In this document: piece by piece, positions 55,125-64,000 of the stretch
Position numbering within the stretch: position 1 is the stretch's first letter
Layout of the letters: each line of letters begins with the position of its first letter
Assembly: GCA_022606425.2 (NCBI GenBank)
Contig: JAHDVF020000739.1
Location: 434,001-498,000 of the forward strand
Direction: 5' to 3'
Length of the DNA stretch: 64,000 nt
Source: Lepidostoma basale
Taxonomy: Eukaryota > Arthropoda > Insecta > Trichoptera > Lepidostomatidae
Program-made: the position numbers and the translations under genes
Notes under the pieces: model-generated
Databases searched by the model: none
Seen by the model: only the letters and a program-made list of their open reading frames with translations
Told to the model about the DNA's origin: nothing

Positions 55125-55425
55125 CTTGAACAATGATGTAAAACTCCACATTAAATAATTAATGCAAATTAAAACGTCTCTTTTCTAGAAGTTATATTAT
55201 AATTTATGGGAGTGACATGTTTCGCCTTTCCAAGTCATTTTTAAATGTGATGATGACTTCGAAGGCTTACACCTTGTTAAAAATTGCATTGTGTAATCGT
55301 AGTTTTCTACTTGTGTGTCTAGGGCCATCTATTTTTGTCTTAAATATGAACTGTTCCTCCACTAAATCAATAGGTTTAGGGTAATAAATCTCTCTCAACT
55401 CAATATGTGTTAACCCTAATTCTTG
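55125..55425. repeat. PLE-like repeat block, first copy
   Basis: Dispersed motif (AAAACGTCTCTTTTCTAGAA) then GACATGTTTCGCCTTTCC, AAGGCTTACACCTTG, and the CAATAGG..TAATAAATC..TCTCAACTCAATA stretch that recurs at 55975-56070. Confidence 0.6.
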
Positions 55426-55468
55426 TTATTGTGTGTGTGTTTTTTTTAGCTATTTAGATACATTTAGG

Positions 55469-55860
55469 TAGAGTTCATTCACAAATTGAAAGAAGATTGT
55501 AAATGTGTTAGTGCGTGTGCGTACGCGTAATGAGTAGGGATGGGCAAAACGACTCATCTCAGGGATCTGATCTGAACGGATCGCTCAGCAGAGTGAGTCG
55601 ACTCTTTTTCACGACTGACGACTCACTAAAACCAGATTTGTAACTCCAAACTCCAAAGCCGCGCCGCGCGCCGCACAGTGGGCTGAAAATGAAGCTCCAT
55701 AGACTTAGCGTCACTCGAAAATCAAGTACCTAATTTCATAAGATCAGTACCAAGATCAGATCCCTGAGATGAGTCGTTTTGCCCATCCCTACTCATTACG
55801 CGTAAGCACACGCACTAACACATTTACAATCTTCTTTCAATTTGTGAATGAATTCTACTT
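55469..55860. repeat. Foldback element, arms ~105 bp
   Basis: Left arm 55469-55573, right arm 55753-55860. TAGGGATGGGCAAAACGACT in the arms resembles hAT MITE ends, but the pairing continues outside it, so the flanks are not simple target duplications. Spacer holds CCGCGCCGCGCGCCGC. Confidence 0.8.
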
Positions 55861-55974
55861 GCCGTATTATATTACCAACATTTCTCTATGTATAGGGGCA
55901 CAAAGTTAATGTGTTACTTTTTAAATAATTTTTTGATTTCTTTCGCACAATCATAAAACCGTGAGACGGATGTT

Positions 55975-56270
55975 CATTTGTTTTGTCTTAAAATATAAAC
56001 TGTCCCCTTACTTAATCAATAGCCTTAGAGCAATAAAACACCCTCAACTCAATACTTCCATCTAAAAATCCTATCAAAATTTAACCCATTGATATGTCTA
56101 TTGTTATATCCCTAGTACTAGCCAAGTTAACTAAAACATGTTATATATAATTCTAGGTTCTTGCACTCAGTTTGTAATAATTTTGGTTAGTTTATATCGT
56201 TCTCCCGATGATGAAGGTGTAAGCCTTCGAAACATGTCGAGAAAAATAAACTCACAAGTGAAAAAAACAG
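55975..56270. repeat. PLE-like repeat block, second copy
   Basis: Repeats the 55325-55420 stretch, then CGATGATGAAGGTGTAAGCC, TTCGAAACATGTCGAG and AAATAAACTC (56217-56253), a hammerhead-like stem, GAAAC box and poly(A)-like end. Confidence 0.6.
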
Positions 56271-56683
56271 TGTTTTAATTCATAAAAAATCGTCATTATG
56301 GAATTCCAGTGTTAACGCCTTAAGTTTATCTAAAATTAAAAGAAATATGTCTGTATCGGCTTACTCGTTTAATGTTCTAAGTATTGTTCTTAAAGCCAAT
56401 TTACCGAATAATAATAAATTGCTACTGTATGTCTTTAAAAGTGTATGTTTTAATCTGGCGTTAGCTGGAAGTGTCTTGTTGTTTGCAAGTGAGGACCAGT
56501 ATGTAGGTATAATCTGGTGATTATATGCACCTACGAGTATAAGAACAGTTATGTCACAAACAGGTCATTCGGCCTGATTTGCGTCTATAATGTCAGCTTC
56601 AGTAATCCTGTCACGGAATTAATTGTTCTGACTGAGGTTTACCGTCGCACAAATTGTTCCGCATCTTCGTTATTATTCTGTAT

Positions 56684-56775
56684 GTGGTTGAACTCCCCCT
56701 AAACGGCTGGACCGATTTTGATGAAAGTTTTTGTGTGTTGGTTGAGATTCACAATTGGACGTTGTTGAACGAATT
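56684..56775 (+). mobile_element. Helitron-related 5' fragment
   Basis: AACGGCTGGACCGATTTTGA followed by TGAAAGTTTTTGTGTG is the conserved segment found near one end of many insect Helitron-type repeats. Confidence 0.45.
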
Positions 56776-56862
56776 GTTGAAATATGACATCAACATAAAC
56801 TGTTTAATTTGAAACACTGTTAATGATATCACATTTTATTTATTTAATATCTATGAAATTGT

Positions 56863-56975
56863 TGCGACAGCTGTTTTGCAAACCTATATAGGCATCATCA
56901 GGTGTTACAACAGTGAGTTGTTTGTGACACCTGATGATGCCAACATATGTTGGCGAAACAGCTGTTGTAACAATA
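56863..56975. repeat. Inverted pair of hammerhead-like PLE ends
   Basis: Two facing copies of ACACCTGATGATGCC..GAAACAGCTGT; the left (minus) has CAAAAC for GAAAC. Confidence 0.75.
56918..56975 (+). ncRNA. Putative hammerhead ribozyme
   Basis: Core CTGATGA (56931-56937), stem II GCCAAC/ATAT/GTTGGC (56939-56954), GAAA then C-AGCT-GTT (56955-56966): short stem III and a GUU cleavage triplet. Flanks can pair as stem I (CA/GT, internal loop, GT/CA). All conserved core bases of CUGANGA...GAAA are present. Cleavage is not shown. Confidence 0.5.
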
Positions 56976-56984
56976 AGAAAGGAA

Positions 56985-57272
56985 TTTAAGGCGGAAGAAT
57001 GCTCTCTAAATAAATGTTTTAAAAGATTTATAAAAGTAGTGTGAATGGATAAAGAAGTCGAGGAAGGCCAAGAAAAACGTGGCTTGACCAAATTAACCAA
57101 ATACTGAAAGGCGGCAATGTTCGAAATAGGAACAATCGACGAGCGCGCGTCTCACGCTGTATGAATGTATAAGAGTCGCGATAGTTATGTCAGGATAGAA
57201 CAGTATGGCGGTCCATCCTCTCTGCCTACCCCTCCGTGAAAACGGCGTGATGTTTAGTTAGTTAGTTATGTT
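56985..57272 (+). mobile_element. LINE-A 3' fragment
   Basis: KRSRKAKKNVA.PN.PNTERRQ-type decay, then DVRNRNNRRARVSRCMN and CTACCCCTCCGTG hairpin with TTAG tail. Confidence 0.8.
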
Positions 57273-57334
57273 GAAGTGTGTTGTTATGATGATCTGGTTG
57301 GTTAGTTAGTAAACGTCACCAGATCGAAAAATAA

Positions 57335-57765
57335 GCCGGTTCTTCTTCATCTTTTTCTTATTCTTAGTGTAGGCCTAGTGGCCTGTTTCTTAAGAGGAAT
57401 CGGCCTCCTGCGAGGTCGACTCCAAGCGTCGATCCATCTCTTTGGTGGTCTGCCCGGGGGTCGTCTACCATGGGGCTGGCCGTGCAACACAATGAAGGGG
57501 AGTCTGGATGGATCCATTCTCCTCACGTGTGCATACCAGTATCTTCTCCTTTGCCTTCCCCACCTAACGACATCCTCGAGCTCGCATATCTCCCTTATCC
57601 TCTCTTGCAGTATCTTGCCAGATATATATCTGAGCGTCTTCATTTCTGACACTCTGAGCTCGTTTTTTGTGATTGTGGTGTCCGCCCTGCACTCGATCCC
57701 ATATATCATGATAGGTCGCACACAAGTCTGCCGATTTTGAGGGTTTTAAAACACTCATTAACTGA
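57335..57765 (-). mobile_element. LINE-C 3' fragment
   Basis: [75 protein letters not shown] in one 124-residue frame. Confidence 0.92.
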
Positions 57766-58044
57766 GTAGGGATGGGTTCATTGTAAAAAATCGATTCTAA
57801 GTTATGTCAATAATCCTTGTGGATAGTGCGATGCACAGCTCTATAAGTGAAGTCCAGCATGTCTCAATGCGGTGGGATTTTCGATTGCGTGATTCCATTC
57901 TATGTAATATGACGAATGTAGAAATCGTGAACGCTTTTTATTATTTCATTAAAATCTGAGGAGATTAATTCATCATAATGATACGCGATTCGTTAAAGAA
58001 CTCATCGGCAGAAACCATTACATAATTAGATAATGAATGTAAAA

Positions 58045-58385
58045 AATAGAACCGTCAAAGAAGGATGAAAGTAATGAATGTGTGGATACTCTGTGTATGA
58101 TAGAGTGTCGAATGAAAATATAAGAAGTGAATACGGTGCGAATGATGGTGTTGTGAACAAAATAATGAAAGGATCATTAAGATGGTTTGGACAGATGGAA
58201 TGAATGAATGTAGAAAGAATGGTAAACAAGTATATGTTAACGATGTAAATGAATCTATAAATACTGGAAGACCGAGGAAAACGTGGCTCGATGAAATAAA
58301 TCAAATATTGAATGTCGGTCATGTGAGGAGTCAGAGAAATCGAAGCACGTGCATGACACGATGTATGAATGGCAACAATTTGGAA
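58045..58385 (+). mobile_element. LINE-A 3' fragment
   Basis: [60 protein letters not shown]; tail lost. Confidence 0.85.
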
Positions 58386-58700
58386 TTCCATTATGAAGAA
58401 TTTTTTTATGAATTAAAACACGGTTTTTTCCACATTTGAGTTTATTTTTCTCGACATGTTTCCACCTTCATCATCTGGAGAACGATTCAGTTTATATCGT
58501 TCCCCCGATGATGAATGTGTAAGACTCGAAAGTAAAAATAAACTCGAAAGTGGAAAATAAAGTGTTCATAAATAAAAATTTCGTCATTATGGAATTCCAC
58601 AATTGAATTTATCTAATTAAAACAGTGTTTTTTCAACTTTTGAGATTATTTATCTCGACATTTTGGAGGGTTTTACACCTTCATCATCGGGAAAACGATA
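58386..58700. repeat. PLE-like repeat ends in three orientations
   Basis: CATTATGGAATTCC and AAACAGTGTTTTTTC(C)AC blocks with CGATGATGAA... GTGTAA boxes: minus at 58436-58485, plus at 58500-58555, minus at 58620-58700. Confidence 0.6.
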
Positions 58701-58704
58701 TAGT

Positions 58705-59150
58705 CTAACCAAAATTATTTCAAACCAAATTCTTGTATTAAGTTTCTTGTTGTTAAGGTTCTTGTACATTTTTTAGCAAAAAATCCCTTGGATTGAAAGT
58801 AGCGAAGAAAAATAATGACACACAAGAAAAGTTTCTGATTTCCTTGAGATAAAATATCACATTTTTTTACATTTTAAATAGCGTAGAATGCTGTAGATGT
58901 GCTCATTAGATATATAACATTTTCCAGATATGAGGTCAGATTAAAATATCCTTGACCTAGCACACGGGCAGAATATAAAGGAGTCTCGCATGTAAAAGGA
59001 CAAAGGCACGATTTCCGTTATATCTACAAGAATTTCCAGTGACAGCCAGTGCCGGATTAAGCCAGCGCGAGCCCTGTAGCAAAATTTACCATGAGGCCCT
59101 GGTTTTTGTACGACAAGAAAATAACATCAACATCAACACAACTTCTAATA
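58705..59150. other. Spacer, nothing recognised
   Basis: No coding or repeat signal seen beyond AT-richness. Confidence 0.45.
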
Positions 59151-59219
59151 ATTAACTAACCACAAAAGGATAGGCATAAATATTGGACCACCACACTGTT
59201 CTTTTCTGATTTACTTCTC

Positions 59220-59310
59220 TCGATACCCGGGAAGACAGCCAAAGAGATGGAGGGATAGCTGGGAGTCAACCTCCTAAGAAAGGACAGCCAAACTACAGGA
59301 ACAGACCTTC
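59220..59310 (+). mobile_element. LINE-C tail fragment
   Basis: RYPGRQPKRWRDSWESTS-type reading and a TTCTTCTTCTTCT junction with the opposed copy. Confidence 0.65.
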
Positions 59311-59314
59311 TTCT

Positions 59315-59470
59315 TCTTCTTCTCTTGTAAACCTTTGGTCTGTTCCTGAAATCAGGCTGGCCTGTTGACTCCCAACTACGTCTCCATCTCTTCTGCGATC
59401 TTCCCGGAGGACGGCAGCCGGCAAGAATCTGACGCGCCACAGCGTGTGGGATTCTGGTGGGATCCATCCA
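59315..59470 (-). mobile_element. LINE-C tail fragment, opposed
   Basis: MDPTRIPHAVARQILAGCRP, GRSQKRWRRSWESTGQPDFR. It meets the preceding plus-strand fragment tail to tail. Confidence 0.8.
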
Positions 59471-59614
59471 AAAAGAAGAAGATTCGTCGGTGACACCTGT
59501 GGGAAGAGCATTAGATTAGTTAGAAGAGATTAGTCTACCGAATGCGATCTTCTCGAGGATCGAGGAGATCGAGATCGGCAAAAAGAAGAAGAAGAATGAA
59601 TGAGCGCCTCCCTC

Positions 59615-59870
59615 AGGTCAAGTACACTATCACTAAATACGTCGACCTCCGAGGTGACACGATTTAACAAAGATATTGCTCTACCTATCAGCATAACCAT
59701 TGTCAGGTTGGTTCTGCATCGTGGGAGATGAAACAATCTATGGGCCCTTTGTCGAAGATAATTATCAGGGACGAACAGACCTACATCACTCAGGATTTCT
59801 GAGTTGTGTATACAACCGCCTATCAGTCGAATGAAGTGAAAATCCAAGTGAATGTCTCGTACCTTCTCGA
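59615..59870 (-). mobile_element. LINE-D fragment
   Basis: [60 protein letters not shown]. Confidence 0.85.
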
Positions 59871-59934
59871 GTGACTGGTGGCCTATCATTTCTTCTGCAT
59901 TTATTCTACTTTCACCTTTCTTTTGCCAGTTATA

Positions 59935-60305
59935 GGTGCCGGCCCTCAAGAAGCGCGGGGCACATGACCAATCCATCTTGCGCGCCTCTGCGCTATGGTG
60001 TTCAACATGTGCCTACTCTCTTCAACTCTGCTGAGAACCTCTTCGTTTGTAATGTGGTCCCTCCATGAAACATGGGCAACTTGTCGGTAGGTCCACATCT
60101 CAAATGCTTCCAGCCTTTTGCGCTCTCTTTCGCCCAGGCACCGAGTCTCGCAGCCGTATAGTAAAACATTCCACACGAATGTTTTTATAAGTTGTTTTCG
60201 GAGGTTCAGGTCTATGTTGTTGGTCTCGAATATTTTAGACTTTTTGTTAAATGCAAGATAAGCCTGGTGGATACGACTATCGACGTCTTTCTTGGATCGA
60301 CTAAT
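59935..60305 (-). mobile_element. LINE-E 3' fragment
   Basis: MWNVLLYGCETRCLGERERK, RLEAFEMWTYRQVAHVSWRD, HITNEEVLSRVEESRHMLNT, RARWIGHV. Confidence 0.9.
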
Positions 60306-60489
60306 TCGCTACTTCTGCTATATGGCTGATGCGGCACTGGCGCCAGCATTGCAGTGTTCGAGTAACCGATAAGTGTGACCGTCAGGAGGAATGCCGCAAA
60401 ACCGTTATGACACGCAAGTGTAAAGAGACGTTCGGCGAATTCGAGAGTGTTAATTGAACTCTTTTTATACGGATAATTTCAAAATCGGA

Positions 60490-60855
60490 ATAAACACTTT
60501 AGTATGATAGAAATGAGATCACTGGGAGAATGTGCGAGTGCATAATGGAGTTCTACTGCCAACCCACACGTATAGAAGTGAAGCTTGGTTCTGGCAAAAG
60601 AAGGATGGAAGTATGATTAAGTGCTGTAGAAATCAGATCACTGAGAAGAATGTGTAGGAAAACGATATATGATAGAATACCGAACGACGAAATTAGGAAG
60701 AAACATTCATAAATCGTAACACGCACGCTAGTCGATTTTTCCGACTTCTGATTGGTTTATTCCTTCCATTGTCTTCGGTTCCTTTTTCCATTCATACTAC
60801 TTGCACAATTTTAACCATTTTTCTCTAATCCACTTGTTCCATATGTCCGAGGCGA
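60490..60855. mobile_element. Two decayed LINE-A fragments, head to head
   Basis: 60490-60715 plus (EAWFWQKKDGS, RRMCRKTIYDRIPND) and 60716-60855 minus (antisense C-terminal region). Confidence 0.65.
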
Positions 60856-61090
60856 CCTTCGTGGCCGAGTGGTAAGTTCATTGATTGACACCCCGAAGGT
60901 CCCGGGTACGATTCCCGGCGAGGGCAGTGTGATTGTCACACAGTCTTTGATCTGTTGTAGAATTCTCGTGACAATAAAATGGCTATAGATTAGCTACCTA
61001 TCACATATCACGAGAATCACTATGATAGCTATAATACCCTTTACATCGATTTGGCTCATGCTATCATGATGTGAAGAGCGATTCGACAAA
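60856..61090 (+). mobile_element. SINE S1 copy (tRNA-derived)
   Basis: TTCGTGGCCGAGTGG, CGGGTACGATTCCCGG and the full S1 body. Very similar to 31385-31620. Confidence 0.85.
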
Positions 61091-61249
61091 ATAATAAAAA
61101 AATAATAAAAACCATCTAAGTGATAAAATAAAGTATTTACATGAAAAACGCATTTTCTGCATGTGATTTTACACGGAATTTCGAATCATTGCTCGTGTGT
61201 TGGTTTATAATTGATTAAGTAATTCATTCGCTTAATTTATTTTATACAT

Positions 61250-61500
61250 TCTTCTTCTTCTTTTAAACCATTGGTATCTTCCTGTAGTCAGGCTGGCCTC
61301 TCTTGGGTGGTTGACTCGACGTTGATCTCTTTGGCGGTCTTCCGGGGGGACGGTAGCCTACAAATGGGATGGATTCTGGAGGGATCCATCCTCTGCACGT
61401 GTGCATTCCAGTATCTTCTGCGTTGTCTGCCCCATCTCACGACATCTTCCACCTTGCAGATTTCGCCGATAGCCGTGTTCTTCACCCAATCTCAAAGAGT
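61250..61500 (-). mobile_element. LINE-C 3' fragment
   Basis: KNTAIGEICKVEDVVRWGRQ, RRRYWNAHVQRMDPSRI, then RRLPSPRKTAKEI in another frame. Confidence 0.85.
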
Positions 61501-61504
61501 TTTT

Positions 61505-62020
61505 CTAGATTTTATATCGATTCCCATATACTCGTATTTGTAAAACCTACTTAAAGATTTGTTATAACGAATTTCACGATAACCAATAATAATTAATTAA
61601 ATCCTATTAACAAAGATCGGAAGTATTTTTCTTGAAAGTTTTTTTAAACATAGAAACTCATTGCTTCCTTTCAGTACGCAATTGTTTGAACAAATTGTAT
61701 TTTTTAAATTGATTATTCAATAACTTCTTGAACGCGAAGTTTATCAGCGTAGTCGTTGCGACATTTTGCGTGTCAGTTATTGAAAATTGGAAAACGAACC
61801 GATTTATAAAATATTACGTAAAACGTGCTTTACAATAGGCTTACAAAAATCGAAGCAAATTAATTAGAACTTCAATTACACAGTGCACAAATCATCGCAT
61901 CAACCTAGACATTCAAAATCATATTTAGCATAAAATATTTATTGATAAAAACCACACAAATCTAGGTGAGTCTAATCTTGAAATTTGTATAAAATCAATT
62001 TTTATGAATTTTTATTGACG
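61505..62020. other. AT-rich spacer, nothing recognised
   Basis: No frame or repeat seen. Confidence 0.45.
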
Positions 62021-62023
62021 ATA

Positions 62024-62785
62024 TGGGTGGGTCAGAATATTAATGGATCAAGTCCAAATTTTATAAATTTGGAGTGTAATGTTTCTACAGGTAAATAAAA
62101 TAGATTTCTATTATTTCTATTCTAGATTAATAACAGAATAGTAGCCTTTCAATTTTCTCCATAAATGAAAATACTACTATTGATTAGAGATCAAAATTTG
62201 AAACCTTTCAGAATATTAGTGAATCGTGTCCATTTTAACAGCTCGTTCACCATCAGAGGTATATTATTTTAACTGTTGATTGCTAAAAATGAGTTCAGGT
62301 GAAGACTTTAGTTCGTCCAGTGCATGAGATTTTCTACAAATTAGTGTTGGGCGTTTATACAGGTGTTTGAAGAAAACAAGTCTAAATTCAATGACAAATG
62401 AAACCCGGGAAGTCAGAACCAAGTGACCATGACCAAAGTGAGGAAGGTTTTGAAAACTATGAAGTTATTTACGATTAATGTTGTATATTTATGTTGCTCT
62501 ATTTTGATTTTTTTTAAATGTGTTTCATTTGCGCAAGGAAAAAATTCAGAATAATAGTGAATCATGTCCATTTTATTTTCTTTTATTTGTACTTTTAATA
62601 TTAATAAAGCCTTTGTGTATCTTATTTTTTGTCTATTTTTTTAAATTGATTCATGTACTATCAAAATAAATTAAGTGTTTGGAGTGAAAACATCCCTGGA
62701 TTTTACAAAAGACTTTCAACTTTAGGTCTAATTATCCCAGAATCAGGATCGATGGACTTGATCCATTAATATTCTGAATCACCCA
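62024..62785. mobile_element. TA-flanked MITE with extra internal terminal motifs
   Basis: Inverted ends of about 33 bp share TCAGAATATTAATGGATCAA and GTCCA; TA lies at both outer borders. The motif recurs inside in plus orientation at 62210-62236 and 62545-62570 (CAGAATATTAGTGAATC.TGTCC). A short remnant frame MSSGEDFSSSSA starts at 62289. Confidence 0.8.
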
Positions 62786-62874
62786 TATAATACACATGTT
62801 TCGGAGATATACTCCATTTTCGGGTATGTATAATACTCGTATATATGCATGAACTCCAAACCTTATTTTTTATT

Positions 62875-62945
62875 ATTTCTTGAACAAAGATGTAAAACTC
62901 CAGATTAAATAATTAATACGAACGAAAACGTCAGTTTTCTAGTAG
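62875..62945 (+). repeat. Dispersed ~70-bp motif copy
   Basis: GATGTAAAACTCCAGATTAA, ATAATTAATACGAACGAAAA and CGTCAGTTTTCTAGTAGT; the same arrangement is at 55130-55192. Confidence 0.65.
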
Positions 62946-62949
62946 TCAC

Positions 62950-63600
62950 CCTGAAATATGTAAAATCATTTGTAAACTATTTGTAAGAATATGTTTTTCT
63001 TATTAACACTTTATTTCGTACTACCTCAAATAACTTATTTTTGATTTATATAATATCATTCAGTATCCTAACCATGTAATCATTGTCAAAAAATTTCTTA
63101 ACGCGTTCCAAGAAACACTTTCCAATATTTCTGGACCTACCCAAAATAATTATTTGTTAAAAATGTATAAAGTCACATCAATTTTCGTTTATTAGTGGTC
63201 ATCTACATGACCACTAATAAAACTTTTTAAGCGTGTCTAAGTAAGGAAGAAGACGACAAAATGTGAATAATATACATAGGAGACTGTTGGCTCTGTAAGA
63301 TTTACTACTGAAAGAGCGACCTCTGTTTCACTTTCTCATAGAGTTCACGGACTCGCACAATAATTTTATTCTGATTTTCAATTCGAATCCACTTTCAATT
63401 TTCACTATTGTTAACTCTCTTTTTTTTAGCATAGTAATGTTTTTTTTTTGTTTTTAATAAATTCTAGTCCAGTGTCTAGGCTATCATTATTTGTCACTTT
63501 CTCCAAATTTAACAGCCATCCTGAGAGAATAATTTAAAAGTAGCTTTCAAAATTCCACAGAATGAAATTACAGGATGTGTGAATGCATTTGTAGAGATAT
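62950..63600. other. AT-rich spacer, nothing recognised
   Basis: Only T-runs; no gene or repeat signal. Confidence 0.45.
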
Positions 63601-63606
63601 TATAAT

Positions 63607-63832
63607 GAAATAAAACGATGTTTTTTTAACTACTTCCACTCTTGTCTTTATTTCGACAGCGACCGGATTCGCCAGGCTCGCTGGCATCGACAGACTGGGA
63701 CCAGTCGCTGATTATTTTTATTTTATATACAGACTGGTCTAGTCTGTCGATGCCAGCGAGCCTGGCGAAACCGGTCGCTGTCGAAATAAAGCCAAAAGTG
63801 GAAGCAGTTAAAAAAACATCGTTTTATTTAAT
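63607..63832. repeat. Palindromic PLE-like foldback, arms ~97 bp
   Basis: Left arm 63607-63703 and right arm 63734-63832 pair almost perfectly. Each contains GCCAGCGAGCCTGGCGAAAC (a stem, then GAAAC) CGGTCGCTGTCGAAATAAA. The right arm continues to about 63895 with sequence shared with 53908. Confidence 0.88.
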
Positions 63833-64000
63833 TATTACTTAAAATGAACATCCATCAAGAGATTTCAGTAAAATCATCGAATGATAATACTTACTAATAC
63901 GTTGGCTTTTGGCTAAAATGCGTAATACAGTAGCGAGCACAGAAATCTTTTCACACTGAAAATGTTGGTTTTTTAGTAATTATATCATTTTTTGTGATTC

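Noticed and set aside
53908..63895. One 10-kb Polinton/Maverick bounded by inverted repeats
   Set aside because: The outer similarity is ~150 bp of a Penelope-like repeat also present as a local palindrome; no Polinton coding content lies between.

Overview
The window is animal nuclear DNA, AT-rich and packed with intron-split genes and retroelements. The gene types, tRNA-derived SINEs, a Helitron, mariner-type relics and LINE proteins of the insect 'endonuclease-reverse transcriptase' type point to an insect, most likely a moth or butterfly. That assignment is inference, since no species-specific marker was found.

Three protein genes can be assembled by joining exons with GT/AG splice sites and checking frame. 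(1) On the minus strand, 14312 down to 805, is a complete 11-exon cytosolic ALDH1-type aldehyde dehydrogenase (486 aa) with all catalytic residues. (2) On the plus strand, 26805-32469, are three exons encoding only the C-terminal 139 residues of a pancreatic-lipase-family protein. They hold the catalytic Asp and His, but no exons for the signal peptide, oxyanion hole or nucleophile Ser were found in the 12 kb upstream. (3) On the plus strand, 40737-49800, is a complete 6-exon secreted lipase of the same family (380 aa) with signal peptide and an intact Ser/Asp/His triad. The two lipases share exon phases and look like tandem paralogues. A possible orphan terminal exon lies at 39368-39477.

Most of the rest is mobile DNA. 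At least five LINE families occur, almost all as 5'-truncated 3' ends: A (TTAG-tailed), B, C, D and E. The best family A copy, at about 44.9-46.7 kb, still shows reverse transcriptase. There are tRNA-derived SINEs (S1, S2) and a short element (S3) that borrows the 3' end of LINE-A. DNA transposons include a hAT-like element with an 8-bp target duplication (34243-35357), a piggyBac-like shell (17489-20109), a non-autonomous Helitron (23138-24789), a TA-flanked MITE with extra internal copies of its terminal motif (62024-62785), a pogo-like relic, mariner relics, and a Transib-like element with a 5-bp duplication inserted inside a mariner (51444-53284).

The most unusual structures are several long inverted repeats (21.4-22.0, 31.75-32.2, 55.5-55.9, 56.9, 63.6-63.8 kb). 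Some carry hammerhead-ribozyme-like cores of the kind known from Penelope-like retroelements; the copy at 56931-56966 keeps an intact CTGATGA...GAAAC core. The layout is: 0-14.4 kb ALDH with TE-filled introns; 14.4-26.8 kb a repeat desert; 26.8-32.5 kb the lipase remnant; 32.5-40.6 kb repeats; 40.7-50.0 kb the complete lipase; 50-64 kb transposon graveyard with foldbacks.
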